A stretch of 22,226 bases of DNA from Syntrophomonas sp. UBA5288 (lineage in GTDB: Bacteria > Bacillota > Syntrophomonadia > Syntrophomonadales > Syntrophomonadaceae). The stretch is taken from contig DHSK01000019.1 in the NCBI GenBank assembly GCA_002408445.1, positions 1 to 22,226 on the forward strand, in the 5' to 3' direction. Made by a program: the position numbers and the translations under genes. Positions 1 through 7,864 of this stretch are shown here, piece by piece (position 1 is the first letter of the stretch; the number at the start of each line of letters is the position of its first letter). Below the pieces are notes generated by a model. The model searched no databases. It was given only the letters and a program-made list of their open reading frames with translations, and was not told the origin of the DNA.

Positions 1-270
1 AAGCACATGTTTGGCTATAATGACCAGGAACTGCTGGAGCAGTTTTATTTCAACTTTCAGGTTAACTATGCACTTGGTATAAGAAACCTGGGGGAAATTT
101 ACTTAGCTGAACGTACCCTTTATGAATTCCGGGAAAGGGTTTACAAACACATTTTAGAGTATCTTGCCGGCAACCTCTCCCTCTGGGGTGATGGCTCACC
201 CCGCTGCAAAAGCGAAAACGCTGAGATTGATGGCTCCTGTCAAATGTGGCAGGAGTTTTTCTATTTTTAG
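1..270 (+). pseudogene. IS1182-type transposase N-terminal fragment (partial, broken)
   Basis: The reading frame is open from the left edge. Its residues resemble the conserved N-terminal region (DUF772-like) of IS1182-family transposases: a GYNDQELLEQFYFNFQV stretch, then YALGIRNLGEI and LAERTLYEFRERVYKHI. After about residue 50 the similarity stops (around position 165), and the rest of the frame reads into unrelated sequence containing a terminator-like hairpin (234-268). An intact transposase of this family is several hundred residues long, so this is a relic whose 5' part lies outside the window and whose catalytic DDE region is gone. The family call rests on recalled motif similarity, not a search. 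No terminal inverted repeat could be identified inside the window. Confidence 0.7.
234..268 (+). terminator. Rho-independent terminator-like hairpin
   Basis: CTCCTG (234-239) pairs with CAGGAG (250-255). Two further pairs, one of them a wobble, leave a 6-base loop. The hairpin is followed by TTTTTCTATTTTT (256-268). It sits inside the tail of the degraded transposase frame, which argues that this part of the frame is not coding. Confidence 0.6.
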
Positions 271-426
271 AGGACGATTCCAGCATGAAAATCGCAAAAT
301 TATCTGAAGCCTTTGTCTGAACCTAAACTGGCTGGTCTTTGCAATAGAAGCATTAATGTGAATACTAAATAAAGCTTTTTTATTAAAAGTCTTTTAGGGT
401 TTTTTCTGTTTATTGCCATGAACTTT
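271..426. other. Intergenic, AT-rich, no gene seen
   Basis: This short AT-rich stretch lies between the transposase relic and the 3' end of the MntR/DtxR-like gene. It has several T-runs on the plus strand and one weak palindrome around AAGCTT (near 372), but no convincing open frame with a ribosome site. Confidence 0.5.
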
Positions 427-915
427 TTATGTTGTTTTGTTCCTTTTTCTTTTTTTAAACTCATAGAAGCTACTTTGGGTAGCCGAGTTAAGACTAAAAA
501 ACTCAAGTAGATCATTTAAATCCGAAACAGTGGAAGAACTAAGCGAATGCTCAACAAGTTCTGCTTCTTCCAATGGATTGGAACTGCCGATAAGCGTTAA
601 AAAATTCTCGATTGTTTCATGCCGCATTAAAAGATACGCCCCAATTTCCCTGCCGCGGTCAGTAAGTTGTATGATTTCGTAACGGTCATATTTCAGATAC
701 CCAAGCCCTGCCAACTTCGATATCATTTTTGAGGCCGACGACGGCTTAACATTCAAGAGCTCGGAGAGCTGTCCCACGCGGGCATAGCTATTTTCCACGC
801 AAATTCTGTATGCCATCTCCAAATAATCTTCCAAGGCCGGCGTCAATTTTCCTTCCCGCTGGTTTACCAGTTGATATCCCCGGACTGTCCTGAAATCCGA
901 ATTTTTATTGTTCAT
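427..915 (-). CDS. MntR/DtxR-family metal-dependent transcriptional regulator
   Basis: A 162-residue protein in the metal-dependent repressor family. It has an N-terminal winged helix (about residues 25-90; recognition helix in VKPSSASKMISKLAGLGYL) followed by a metal-binding and dimerisation helix pair. The family's metal ligands line up with Bacillus MntR: D30 and E33 (in LEDYLEMAY), H99 (in LMRHETIENFL), and E119, E122, H123 (in ELVEHSLS). An aspartate at the first position is MntR-like rather than DtxR-like, where it is Met or Cys, but the neighbours are ferrous iron transporters, so Fe2+ or Mn2+ are both possible. There is no C-terminal SH3-like domain. It carries about 22 extra N-terminal residues relative to MntR. 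It is divergent from feoA1-feoB1 and probably controls them; that role is inferred from position. The start ATG has a weak AAAGGG ribosome site. Confidence 0.87.
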   Translation of the reverse strand: MNNKNSDFRTVRGYQLVNQREGKLTPALEDYLEMAYRICVENSYARVGQLSELLNVKPSSASKMISKLAGLGYLKYDRYEIIQLTDRGREIGAYLLMRHETIENFLTLIGSSNPLEEAELVEHSLSSSTVSDLNDLLEFFSLNSATQSSFYEFKKRKRNKTT

Positions 916-985
916 AAAATCAAGCCCTTTAAAATTTTTTTGTCAATCAAGTATATTCGTAACACATACAGTTTAGGAACCATAT

Positions 986-1028
986 ATTAGCGTAGGGAAA
1001 ATTTCTTCCCCTACGCTAATTATTTTTT
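986..1028 (+). promoter_or_regulatory. Leader hairpin with U-tract before feoA1 (attenuator or operator candidate)
   Basis: ATTAGCGTAGGG (986-997) and CCCTACGCTAAT (1009-1020) form a perfect 12-bp inverted repeat with an 11-base loop. It is followed at once by TATTTTTT (1021-1028) and then the feoA1 ribosome site AGGAGG (1029-1034). As RNA this has the form of an intrinsic terminator placed just before the start codon. As DNA it could instead be a repressor operator between the divergent regulator and feo genes. The sequence does not decide between the two. Confidence 0.65.
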
Positions 1029-1394
1029 AGGAGGATTTCTATATTGAATTGCAATCAAATTTCGCTCAACCAGCTGCCGTTGGGCAGAAGGGCAAATGTT
1101 ACGATGCTGACGTCAGATGGTTCAACCAGAAGGCGCATGCTTGATCTTGGCATCATTGACGGAACCGAAATTGAAGCGCTCTATAAAAGTCCCTCCGGTA
1201 ATCCGGTGGCTTATTTAATAAGAGGGGCAGTCATCGCGTTGCGTTCCGACGTATCGGAAAAGATTATCGTATCAGAGTCATAAATTTAAGCGGGGCGGCA
1301 AAAAATGAGATTTTTGCCTATAGAAAATCGCCGATATGAAACAGGTTGAAGCAGATACATCTGTTTTTTTCGTTCCGTATTTTTAGGAGGATTT
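1024..1394 (+). repeat. Repeated 15-base translation-initiation element before feoA1 and feoB1
   Basis: The 15-mer TTTTTAGGAGGATTT occurs at 1024-1038 and again at 1380-1394, in each case as T-tract plus ribosome site plus spacer, 5-6 bases before the start in the second case and 5 bases before it in the first. Upstream of the second copy lie a GGCAAAAA/TTTTTGCC hairpin (1297-1318) and a weak AAACAG/CTGTTT pairing (1339-1344 with 1361-1366) followed by a T-run. The shared pattern suggests common translational or attenuation control; that is inference. Confidence 0.5.
1044..1283 (+). CDS. feoA: FeoA-family protein (first locus)
   Basis: A 79-residue SH3-like FeoA-domain protein that assists the ferrous iron transporter FeoB at the cytoplasmic face of the membrane. 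Typical family features are LPLGRRANV near the N-terminus, RRRMLDLGIIDGTEIEAL in the middle, and a C-terminal strand ending in ALRSDVSEKIIV. The start is TTG at 1044, chosen because AGGAGG at 1029-1034 lies 9 bases upstream and no ATG fits. It precedes feoB1 by about 110 bases that contain hairpins and a repeated ribosome-site sequence, so the two genes are probably co-transcribed but may be separately tuned. Confidence 0.92.
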   Translation: MNCNQISLNQLPLGRRANVTMLTSDGSTRRRMLDLGIIDGTEIEALYKSPSGNPVAYLIRGAVIALRSDVSEKIIVSES

Positions 1395-1396
1395 AC

Positions 1397-3550
1397 ATGA
1401 GATTAATAGCTACATCAACGGGAGCGGAATTGTTGAATTACTGCGGTCTGCATATTGAAAAGGAAACACCACAAGACCAAATTGTAGCCCTGGCCGGCAA
1501 TCCAAACGTTGGTAAAAGCACCGTTTTCAACAGTTTGACGGGCCTAAATCAACATACGGGGAACTGGCCCGGCAAAACGGTTACTAACGCACAGGGAAGG
1601 TATCGCTATAAGGACAAGAATTTTATCATGGTGGATATTCCAGGCACTTATTCGCTGACGGCAAACTCAACCGAGGAAGAGATTGCTCGGGATTTCATCT
1701 GTTTTGGCGGCCCGGACGCCGTGGTGGTCGTCGCTGACGCAACTTGTCTTGAGCGGAATCTGAATCTGGTACTTCAGATCATGGAGATTACAGATAAAGT
1801 AGTGCTGTGCGTCAATCTGATGGATGAGGCAAAAAAGAAGAAAATCCGTATCGATCTTAACCTGCTTGCTTCCCATTTAGGTATTCCGGTCGTCGGGACC
1901 AGTGCGAGGTCCAATAAAGGCCTGGACCGCTTGATGGACGCGGTTGACAGCCTGACAGGAAAGGCTACAAAATTAAAACCTTTGCGCCTCACTTACAGTG
2001 ATGAAATCGAAAAGGCAGTTTCCATGGTGGAGTCTGCCCTGGAAGATGCCATAAAAGAGCGCGTCAACAGCAGATGGGTTGCTCTTAAATTGCTGGATGG
2101 AGACGACCCCCTGCTCCGGTCACTGCAAGAGTATCTTGGCTATGACCTGATGCAAGATGAGGGAATACTGCGGAAGGTAACGGAAGCCAGAAACTTATTG
2201 GAGAAAGCTGGAATCCCGCACCATCAGTTAAGAGATCAGCTTGTCACGAAAATCATAAAAACCTGTGAGAACATCGGCCGTGAAACCATAACATTCGGCA
2301 ATAAGCAATACGCTGAGCGGGACCGTACCATCGATAAATTTTTGACCTCAAAGTTGACCGGCATTCCTATTATGGTCGCGCTGTTATTCGGCGTATTCTG
2401 GCTGACGATTACAGGGGCAAACTATCCTTCCCAACTTATTGCCACGGGATTATTTTCGCTGGAAGACTGGCTGTCCGAATTGCTTCAAACGATATCAGCC
2501 CCATTTTGGCTATCTGGTCCGCTTATTGATGGAATTTACCGGACGCTTGCTTGGGTAGTTTCAGTCATGCTGCCCCCCATGGCAATCTTCTTTCCCTTGT
2601 TCACATTGCTGGAAGATTCGGGTTATCTCCCCCGCGTCGCCTTTAATCTTGATAATTTCTTCCGTAAGGCCTGTGCGCATGGCAAACAGGCGCTGACGAT
2701 GTGCATGGGATTCGGCTGCAACGCTGCCGGAATCGTAGGCTGTCGTATCATCAACTCACCACGCGAGCGACTGATTGCAACCATCACAAACAATTTTGTA
2801 CCCTGCAATGGGAGATTTCCAACCCTGATCGCGATCATAACTATGTTTTTTGCGGGAACTGCCGGAGGAGCATTCCAATCCGTCGTATCCACGTTAATGC
2901 TGACCGGCATGATTATACTCGGTGTTATTATGACTGTGCTAATTTCGAAGTTGCTTTCCAAAACTATACTAAAAGGCATACCGTCATCATTCAATCTTGA
3001 GCTTCCGCCTTACAGACGCCCGCAGATCGGCAGGGTCATCGTCCGCTCTATTCTTGACAGGACGCTCTTTGTGTTGGGCAGAGCAGTGGTAGTAGCCGCG
3101 CCGGCAGGCCTTATCATCTGGTTGCTGGCCAATATACATGTGGGTGATTTAAGTTTGCTTACTCATTGCGCTGCATTCCTCGACCCGTTCGCACGTCTTA
3201 TGGGACTGGACGGCTATATTTTTTTCGCTTTCATTCTAGGTTTTCCCGCCAACGAAATTGTTGTACCGATTATTATCATGAGTTATATGGCTACCGGGTC
3301 GCTGACCGATTTTGAGAGCCTTGCGCAATTACACACACTATTCCTAAGCCATGGCTGGACCTGGCTCACCGCAGTCTGCGTCATGCTTTTTTCCCTGATA
3401 CACTGGCCTTGCGGGACTACCTGTCTTACTATCAAAAAAGAGACGCAGAGCCTTAAATGGATGCTTGTATCCATGGCTGTCCCGACTGTGTCCGGCATTG
3501 TTGTCTGCCTGATTGTGGCAAATACCGTCCGCCTGTTGGGACTTGTATAA
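1397..3550 (+). CDS. feoB: Ferrous iron transport protein B, NWPGKTV-type
   Basis: A 717-residue polytopic membrane GTPase that imports Fe2+. The N-terminal G domain has G1 GNPNVGKS (34-41), the switch-I region HTGNWPGKTV (53-62), G3 DIPGTYSL (from 80), G4 NLMD (140-143) and G5 GTSARSNKG. A helical spacer follows, then two Gate-type membrane blocks, including the conserved cysteine motif GFGCNAAGIVGCRII and a NNFVPCNGRFP segment, and a C-terminal block ending HWPCGTTCLTIKKETQSLKW. The start chosen is ATG 1397 with AGGAGG at 1385-1390. An upstream in-frame TTG at 1346 would read through the ribosome site and is rejected. It has about 28 residues before the G domain, which the second FeoB here lacks. 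The two FeoBs differ clearly in the Gate motifs, so this is not a recent duplication. Confidence 0.95.
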   Translation: MRLIATSTGAELLNYCGLHIEKETPQDQIVALAGNPNVGKSTVFNSLTGLNQHTGNWPGKTVTNAQGRYRYKDKNFIMVDIPGTYSLTANSTEEEIARDFICFGGPDAVVVVADATCLERNLNLVLQIMEITDKVVLCVNLMDEAKKKKIRIDLNLLASHLGIPVVGTSARSNKGLDRLMDAVDSLTGKATKLKPLRLTYSDEIEKAVSMVESALEDAIKERVNSRWVALKLLDGDDPLLRSLQEYLGYDLMQDEGILRKVTEARNLLEKAGIPHHQLRDQLVTKIIKTCENIGRETITFGNKQYAERDRTIDKFLTSKLTGIPIMVALLFGVFWLTITGANYPSQLIATGLFSLEDWLSELLQTISAPFWLSGPLIDGIYRTLAWVVSVMLPPMAIFFPLFTLLEDSGYLPRVAFNLDNFFRKACAHGKQALTMCMGFGCNAAGIVGCRIINSPRERLIATITNNFVPCNGRFPTLIAIITMFFAGTAGGAFQSVVSTLMLTGMIILGVIMTVLISKLLSKTILKGIPSSFNLELPPYRRPQIGRVIVRSILDRTLFVLGRAVVVAAPAGLIIWLLANIHVGDLSLLTHCAAFLDPFARLMGLDGYIFFAFILGFPANEIVVPIIIMSYMATGSLTDFESLAQLHTLFLSHGWTWLTAVCVMLFSLIHWPCGTTCLTIKKETQSLKWMLVSMAVPTVSGIVVCLIVANTVRLLGLV

Positions 3551-3626
3551 AAGGAGGTGCAAGCGAAATATCATGTCCGGAGAGCTGAAGGGTACTGCAA
3601 GTATTCCAGAAAACCGATTATATTAG
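3551..3626 (+). other. Orphan ribosome site with vestigial 17-codon frame after feoB1
   Basis: AAGGAGGT (3551-3558) follows the feoB1 stop directly. The next ATG (3573) opens only MSGELKGTASIPENRLY before a stop, and this overlaps the 3' end of the convergent HD-GYP gene. A strong ribosome site without a gene suggests a third feo gene was lost or overwritten here. The 14-base spacing to the ATG is long for a working start. Confidence 0.35.
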
Positions 3627-4779
3627 CCAGAGCTTCAACGGCATTCTCGAGAATTTCACCTGATAAGGCTAACTTCTGCAAAAGAAGTACTGCCTTATCA
3701 GGTGCAACAGCTTTCCGGTAAGGCCTCTCTGAAGTGAGAGCTTCAAATATGTCAGATACGGCTACAATTTGATCCATAACCGTTAGGTTTCTTTTTCCCC
3801 AGGGATAACCTGACCCGTCCAGCCGTTCGTGGTGATTACCTGCCCATTCGGCAATATCTTCCAATCCTTTAATATTCCCTAAAATAGAATAAGTGTAGTA
3901 AGGATGTGACCGTATTATCTGCCTTTCCCTGGCGTTCAAGCTTGCCGGTTTATTAAGAATTGTTTCCGGTACTGCAAGCTTTCCCAAGTCATGAAGATAA
4001 CCGGCTATTTCAATTTTTTTCGAGGTCAAAGCATCAAAGCCCAATTCTATTGCGATTTTATGTGCAATAAGGCCGACCTTTTTTGAATGCGAACCTGTAT
4101 AGGGATTTTTCCTATCGATTATAACCGTAAATGCCTTGCATATCTTTTCTATATCGTTAATATCAAGGTGTTGCCTGTAGTCGGGAGCCCCTTTTTCTAC
4201 CGCCGCTTTTATATTACCGGCTCGTAAATCCAGCCAAAATGCTTCGGTTGACATACATGAAAATAATACAGCTGAGATCTGTACATCCCACCGTTTGACC
4301 TTTTTACTAACCCAATCACTCATCCGCCGGCGGTCTACCGGCTCGTCACCAAGCAGTGAATATATGGATTCGAATTGTTCGGCGATATATATAATTTTGG
4401 TTATCAGAGATGTAGCATCAAGAACCTGTTCTTCATGTTCTATTTGCTTTTTTAAAAGCCATATATCGGCGACTCGGGCACTTATCCCAGTATCCAGGGG
4501 AAAAAGTGTATTGTGAATCTCAAAAGCGGTTTTTTCATCAAAGATTTCGCCAACCGGAACTATATCGTGAAGCAAAGAAGCGAAATAGGTTTCCCTGGTT
4601 TCATTAGGTGACAACCCTAATCGTTCGGATATTCTACTTGCAATGTATGTAGTGCGCAAAGAATGATCCCGATTGACTTTTTCAGCCAAATCGAATGCTG
4701 ATGATAAAGCAGTAACAAACTCGTTGAGACTGATGTTCAGTTTTGAAGGTGGGTTTACATTCAATTGTATTGTATTCAT
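3571..4779 (-). CDS. Tandem HD / HD-GYP domain phosphohydrolase (putative cyclic-di-GMP phosphodiesterase)
   Basis: A 402-residue protein with no membrane segment or signal peptide. The N-terminal third (about 35-75) carries a possible partial HD-like domain (RDHSLRT and ASLLHDI). The C-terminal half (about 215-390) is a full HD-GYP domain: NPYTGSHSKKV, the HD pair H263-D264 in GYLHDLGK, H292 in RSHP, H316-H317-E318 followed by RLDGSGYP, and DIFEALTSERPYR. HD-GYP proteins hydrolyse cyclic-di-GMP (some act on cGAMP) with a bi- or trinuclear metal centre, often iron, which may fit the neighbourhood; substrate and link are inference. The gene is convergent with feoB1 (stops about 20 bases apart) and downstream of the DUF2325-type gene. 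The start ATG lacks an obvious ribosome site, so translation may depend on the upstream gene or the start may be misplaced. Confidence 0.85.
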   Translation of the reverse strand: MNTIQLNVNPPSKLNISLNEFVTALSSAFDLAEKVNRDHSLRTTYIASRISERLGLSPNETRETYFASLLHDIVPVGEIFDEKTAFEIHNTLFPLDTGISARVADIWLLKKQIEHEEQVLDATSLITKIIYIAEQFESIYSLLGDEPVDRRRMSDWVSKKVKRWDVQISAVLFSCMSTEAFWLDLRAGNIKAAVEKGAPDYRQHLDINDIEKICKAFTVIIDRKNPYTGSHSKKVGLIAHKIAIELGFDALTSKKIEIAGYLHDLGKLAVPETILNKPASLNARERQIIRSHPYYTYSILGNIKGLEDIAEWAGNHHERLDGSGYPWGKRNLTVMDQIVAVSDIFEALTSERPYRKAVAPDKAVLLLQKLALSGEILENAVEALANIIGFLEYLQYPSALRT

Positions 4780-4835
4780 TTACTGTCCAACTCGCTTTAG
4801 TTACCCCACAAATTGGGGGAGAATAGCTTTAATCA

Positions 4836-5570
4836 TTAAGACGGGTCGACTTTACCTGCGGCCGTTAGGGCGCATGAAATACTGCTCAAACTGGAACTGG
4901 GCAACATTTGGTATGGCTTATCCGGGGGGTGTGTCCGAGTTTTTTCCAAGCTTCGAATTTTTGTTTCTAAATTCCGGCGGATTTTTTCTAATGAAGCCAA
5001 CTCTTTAGCCAGTTCTTTTCTTTTTTCCTTTTCTTGCTGGAGTTTGGCCTGTAAATCGGAGTTGACGTGGAACAAACGATCATATTCGCTTTTCTCTTTG
5101 CGCACTTTCCCGCCATTGAGATGGGACAACATATGGACTTCACAAAAAATGTTATGCATAGATTTTTCAGATAAGCCTTTATGTGTAACGGCTATCCAGT
5201 ATAGGCCGCAAATATCGCCCGATTTCATATGATCCTGCCATACCGCCATAAACTGATCTTCATCAAGCTCCCCGAATTGTGAGATTACGTAACGATACTT
5301 ATCATTTAAATGACTTTCCAGACGGCGTGACAACTTGTTTTCAGAGCATAGGCTTTGTACCATGCAGGCGTGGATATCATGGTCAGTAAAAGTCTTGTGG
5401 TCTATATGGAGTTTCTTTAGAATCATTCTTTGCTCGTCCAGGTCCAGGCAGGTACCGCAAACAGAGCAAGATAAATCATGAGATATTTCCCAGATACGTT
5501 TTCTTTTTTTAGCTTTATCCAATCTATATTGTAACTCGTTACCCTGGGTTGCAATATTTAAGTCATCCAT
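4836..5570 (-). CDS. DUF2325-family protein lacking the DUF2325 domain (probably truncated)
   Basis: A 244-residue protein matching, from memory, the N-terminal half of DUF2325-containing proteins. It has WEISHDLSCSVCGTCL near the N-terminus, a DHDIHACMV stretch, SGDICGLYWIAVTHKG, and the signature EVHMLSHLNG (about residues 143-152), then a charged coiled coil (about 160-220, rich in KEKRKELAKELASLEK). Related proteins continue into a roughly 90-residue Rossmann-like DUF2325 domain. Here the coiled coil ends in an unrelated low-complexity tail (QMLPSSSLSSIS) and a stop. Extra cysteines in the CSVCGTC cluster and the histidines of EVHMLSH could bind metal, but the function is unknown. The start has GGGAGGT six bases upstream. 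It lies after feoB2 on the same strand. Confidence 0.65.
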   Translation of the reverse strand: MDDLNIATQGNELQYRLDKAKKRKRIWEISHDLSCSVCGTCLDLDEQRMILKKLHIDHKTFTDHDIHACMVQSLCSENKLSRRLESHLNDKYRYVISQFGELDEDQFMAVWQDHMKSGDICGLYWIAVTHKGLSEKSMHNIFCEVHMLSHLNGGKVRKEKSEYDRLFHVNSDLQAKLQQEKEKRKELAKELASLEKIRRNLETKIRSLEKTRTHPPDKPYQMLPSSSLSSISCALTAAGKVDPS

Positions 5571-5645
5571 AAATTAACCTCCCTTCGATGAAACTTTTCA
5601 CGTTTTGTACTTCATGCTCAATATCACCGCTATAGCCGACTTTGC

Positions 5646-5689
5646 CCGCCTCAAAATCACCGGTATTTTCTTTTACCGGGATGAGGCGG
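5646..5689 (-). repeat. Two-stage hairpin between feoB2 and the DUF2325-type gene
   Basis: The outer arms CCGCCTCA (5646-5653) and TGAGGCGG (5682-5689) enclose inner arms CCGGTA (5660-5665) and TACCGG (5674-5679). There is no clean T-run on the minus strand after it, so it may be a weak terminator, an RNA-stability element or a REP-like sequence rather than a classical terminator. It sits just past the feoB2 stop. Confidence 0.5.
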
Positions 5690-5713
5690 ACTGTGACAAA
5701 TCTAATCTTAAAC

Positions 5714-7843
5714 TTAGATTCCAATCCCGAGCAGCAGGCCACCTCGATAAACCAGGAAAGATACTACCCAGGCCAGGACTAAAGTATATCCAATCGTAAA
5801 AAGCGGCCATTTCCAGGTGTTCGTTTCCCGTTTCATGGTTGCGATGAAGGCCATGCAAGGAACGTAAAGTAGGGTAAAGACCATCAGCACATAGGCTACT
5901 AGTGGGGTATACCCCGACTGCTTCCGGGCTCTTTCAGCGAATCCGCTCACAGATCCCTTATCTTCTTCGGCCAGACCTTCCTGGTCTTCTATACTGTAAA
6001 GAGTACCCAGGGTACTAACCACTACTTCCTTGGCACCAAAGCCCGCCAATAGGGCTACACTGGTTTTCCAGTCAAAACCCAGCGGTTGAAATACTGGTTC
6101 TATAGATTTGCCCAGCCGTCCAGCATAGCTGTTTTCCGCCTGGACAGTGGCGTTTTCGTATGGTTGCCCGTTATTATCCACGGCGGGAAAGGTAAAGAGG
6201 CCCCAAATTAGTATAGATATGGCCAGAATTATGGTTCCTGCTTTTTTAAGATAAAGCCAGGCCCGTTCCCACATCTGGATAAGCATGCCCTTCAGGGTGG
6301 GCCAGCGGTAAATGGGCAATTCCATTACAAAAGGTTCAGCTTCGCCAGGTAATACCCAGGCCCGAAATACCCGGGCCATGATGATAGCCAGGATAATACC
6401 GAGCAAATAAATGGAGAAGAGGATATTTCCACCCATTTGGCCCGGAAAAAAGGCGGCGATCAACAGGCTGTAGACCGGCAGCCTGGCCCCACAGCTCATT
6501 AATGGTATTACCAGCATAGTGACCAGACGGTCGCGAGGGTTTTCCAGGGTGCGGCTGGCCATCAGAGCCGGAACTCCACATCCGAAACCTATCAGCATGG
6601 GAACAAAGGACTTTCCATGCAAGCCGGCCTTATGCATGATCTGATCCATGACAAAAGCGGCCCGGGACATGTAACCGGTACCTTCCAGAAAGGCGATACC
6701 CAAAAAGAGCAACAGGATGTTGGGCAAAAAGACAATAACTCCGCCTACGCCGCCCACAATACCATCTACCAGCAGGGAGCGCAGCATACCATCAGCCATG
6801 TTCGCATTTAACCAGTCTCCCAGGGAAGATACTCCGGCATCGATCCAGTCCATAGGCGGAGCTCCCAGAGTGAAGGTCAGTTGAAATAGCAGCCACATTA
6901 TACCCAAGAAAATAGGAATCCCCAGCACACGATTTAGGAGAATATTATCAATTTTTTCGGTCAGGCTTACCTTGTCCAGAGCACCCCTCTGACAGGTTTC
7001 GCGATAAATACCACGAATTAGGGCATAGCGATCCTCCACCAGGGCTATTTCGGGATCATGTTTCAAAAGGTCCGTTAAACGTTGACGGCTATGTTCTATT
7101 TCCGTCATTACACCCTGATTAGTTCCTGATGCGGCTACCTGCCGGACCAATTCCTTATCATTTTCCAGAAGTTTTACCAGAAACCAACGAGAGGGAAGGG
7201 AAGGGATTGCAGCGCTTGCATCTGTTTCCGCTGCAGCTTCCAGGGCGGGGAGGCTCAGGCCCGGTATTTTTTCCTGCAGTAGAGCCAACTCGTTTTCAAT
7301 TTCTTGCCGGTAGCGTACTGGCCTTCCTGACGTACTATGTTGAGTGGAATCATTATTTACTACTGCATCCAGGATTTCCTTTATGCCTTCATTTTTACTT
7401 CCCACGGCCCGTATCACTGGAATCCCCAACAGCTGGGAAAGCAGCTTGTAGTTAATTTTAACTTCATTCTTTTCAGCTACATCAGCCATATTCAGCACCA
7501 GTATAAGCGGAATCTCCAGTTCTTTTAACTGCATGGTCAGATTAAGATTACGCTCCAGGTTGGAAGCATCAACAATATTAACTAAGATATCCGGTTTTTC
7601 TTCAATAATAACCTGACGGGCAACAACCTCATCCGGCGAATAGGCTGACAGACCATAAGTTCCGGGCAGATCGACTACGGTGATTTCACGGTCCTTATAC
7701 TTTACCCGCCCTTCTTTCCTTTCCACCGTTACTCCAGGATAGTTGCCTACGTGCTGCCGGCCGCCGGTCAGGGCATTAAAAATTGTAGTTTTTCCCGAGT
7801 TGGGATTACCAGCCAGGGCAACAACGATATTTTTTTGTTTCAT
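5714..7843 (-). CDS. feoB: Ferrous iron transport protein B (second locus, classical type)
   Basis: A 709-residue Fe2+ transporter with a G domain starting almost at the N-terminus: G1 GNPNSGKT (12-19), switch I GNYPGVTVE, G3 DLPGTYGL, G4 NMAD, then the helical spacer. The membrane part includes the conserved GFGCGVPALMASRTLENPRDRL-type Gate motif and ends TMKRETNTWKWPLF plus a last membrane helix. This matches the widespread classical FeoB more closely than the protein at 1397-3550. Start: ATG 7843 is preferred over ATG 7849, because the AAGGGGG ribosome site (7857-7851) is 7 bases from the former and only 1 base from the latter. It follows feoA2 by 21 bases in one operon. Control probably runs from the Fur-like and DtxR-like boxes upstream of 8362. 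Confidence 0.95.
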   Translation of the reverse strand: MKQKNIVVALAGNPNSGKTTIFNALTGGRQHVGNYPGVTVERKEGRVKYKDREITVVDLPGTYGLSAYSPDEVVARQVIIEEKPDILVNIVDASNLERNLNLTMQLKELEIPLILVLNMADVAEKNEVKINYKLLSQLLGIPVIRAVGSKNEGIKEILDAVVNNDSTQHSTSGRPVRYRQEIENELALLQEKIPGLSLPALEAAAETDASAAIPSLPSRWFLVKLLENDKELVRQVAASGTNQGVMTEIEHSRQRLTDLLKHDPEIALVEDRYALIRGIYRETCQRGALDKVSLTEKIDNILLNRVLGIPIFLGIMWLLFQLTFTLGAPPMDWIDAGVSSLGDWLNANMADGMLRSLLVDGIVGGVGGVIVFLPNILLLFLGIAFLEGTGYMSRAAFVMDQIMHKAGLHGKSFVPMLIGFGCGVPALMASRTLENPRDRLVTMLVIPLMSCGARLPVYSLLIAAFFPGQMGGNILFSIYLLGIILAIIMARVFRAWVLPGEAEPFVMELPIYRWPTLKGMLIQMWERAWLYLKKAGTIILAISILIWGLFTFPAVDNNGQPYENATVQAENSYAGRLGKSIEPVFQPLGFDWKTSVALLAGFGAKEVVVSTLGTLYSIEDQEGLAEEDKGSVSGFAERARKQSGYTPLVAYVLMVFTLLYVPCMAFIATMKRETNTWKWPLFTIGYTLVLAWVVSFLVYRGGLLLGIGI

Positions 7844-7864
7844 CTCCATTCCCCCTTCAGTGAT

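Noticed and set aside
2623..2994. 123-residue minus-strand frame inside feoB1
   Set aside because: It is antisense to conserved FeoB membrane motifs and has no recognisable domain.
4803..4817. CCCCA/TGGGG hairpin before the HD-GYP gene
   Set aside because: The stem is 5 bp and there is no T-run on either strand; it could be chance.
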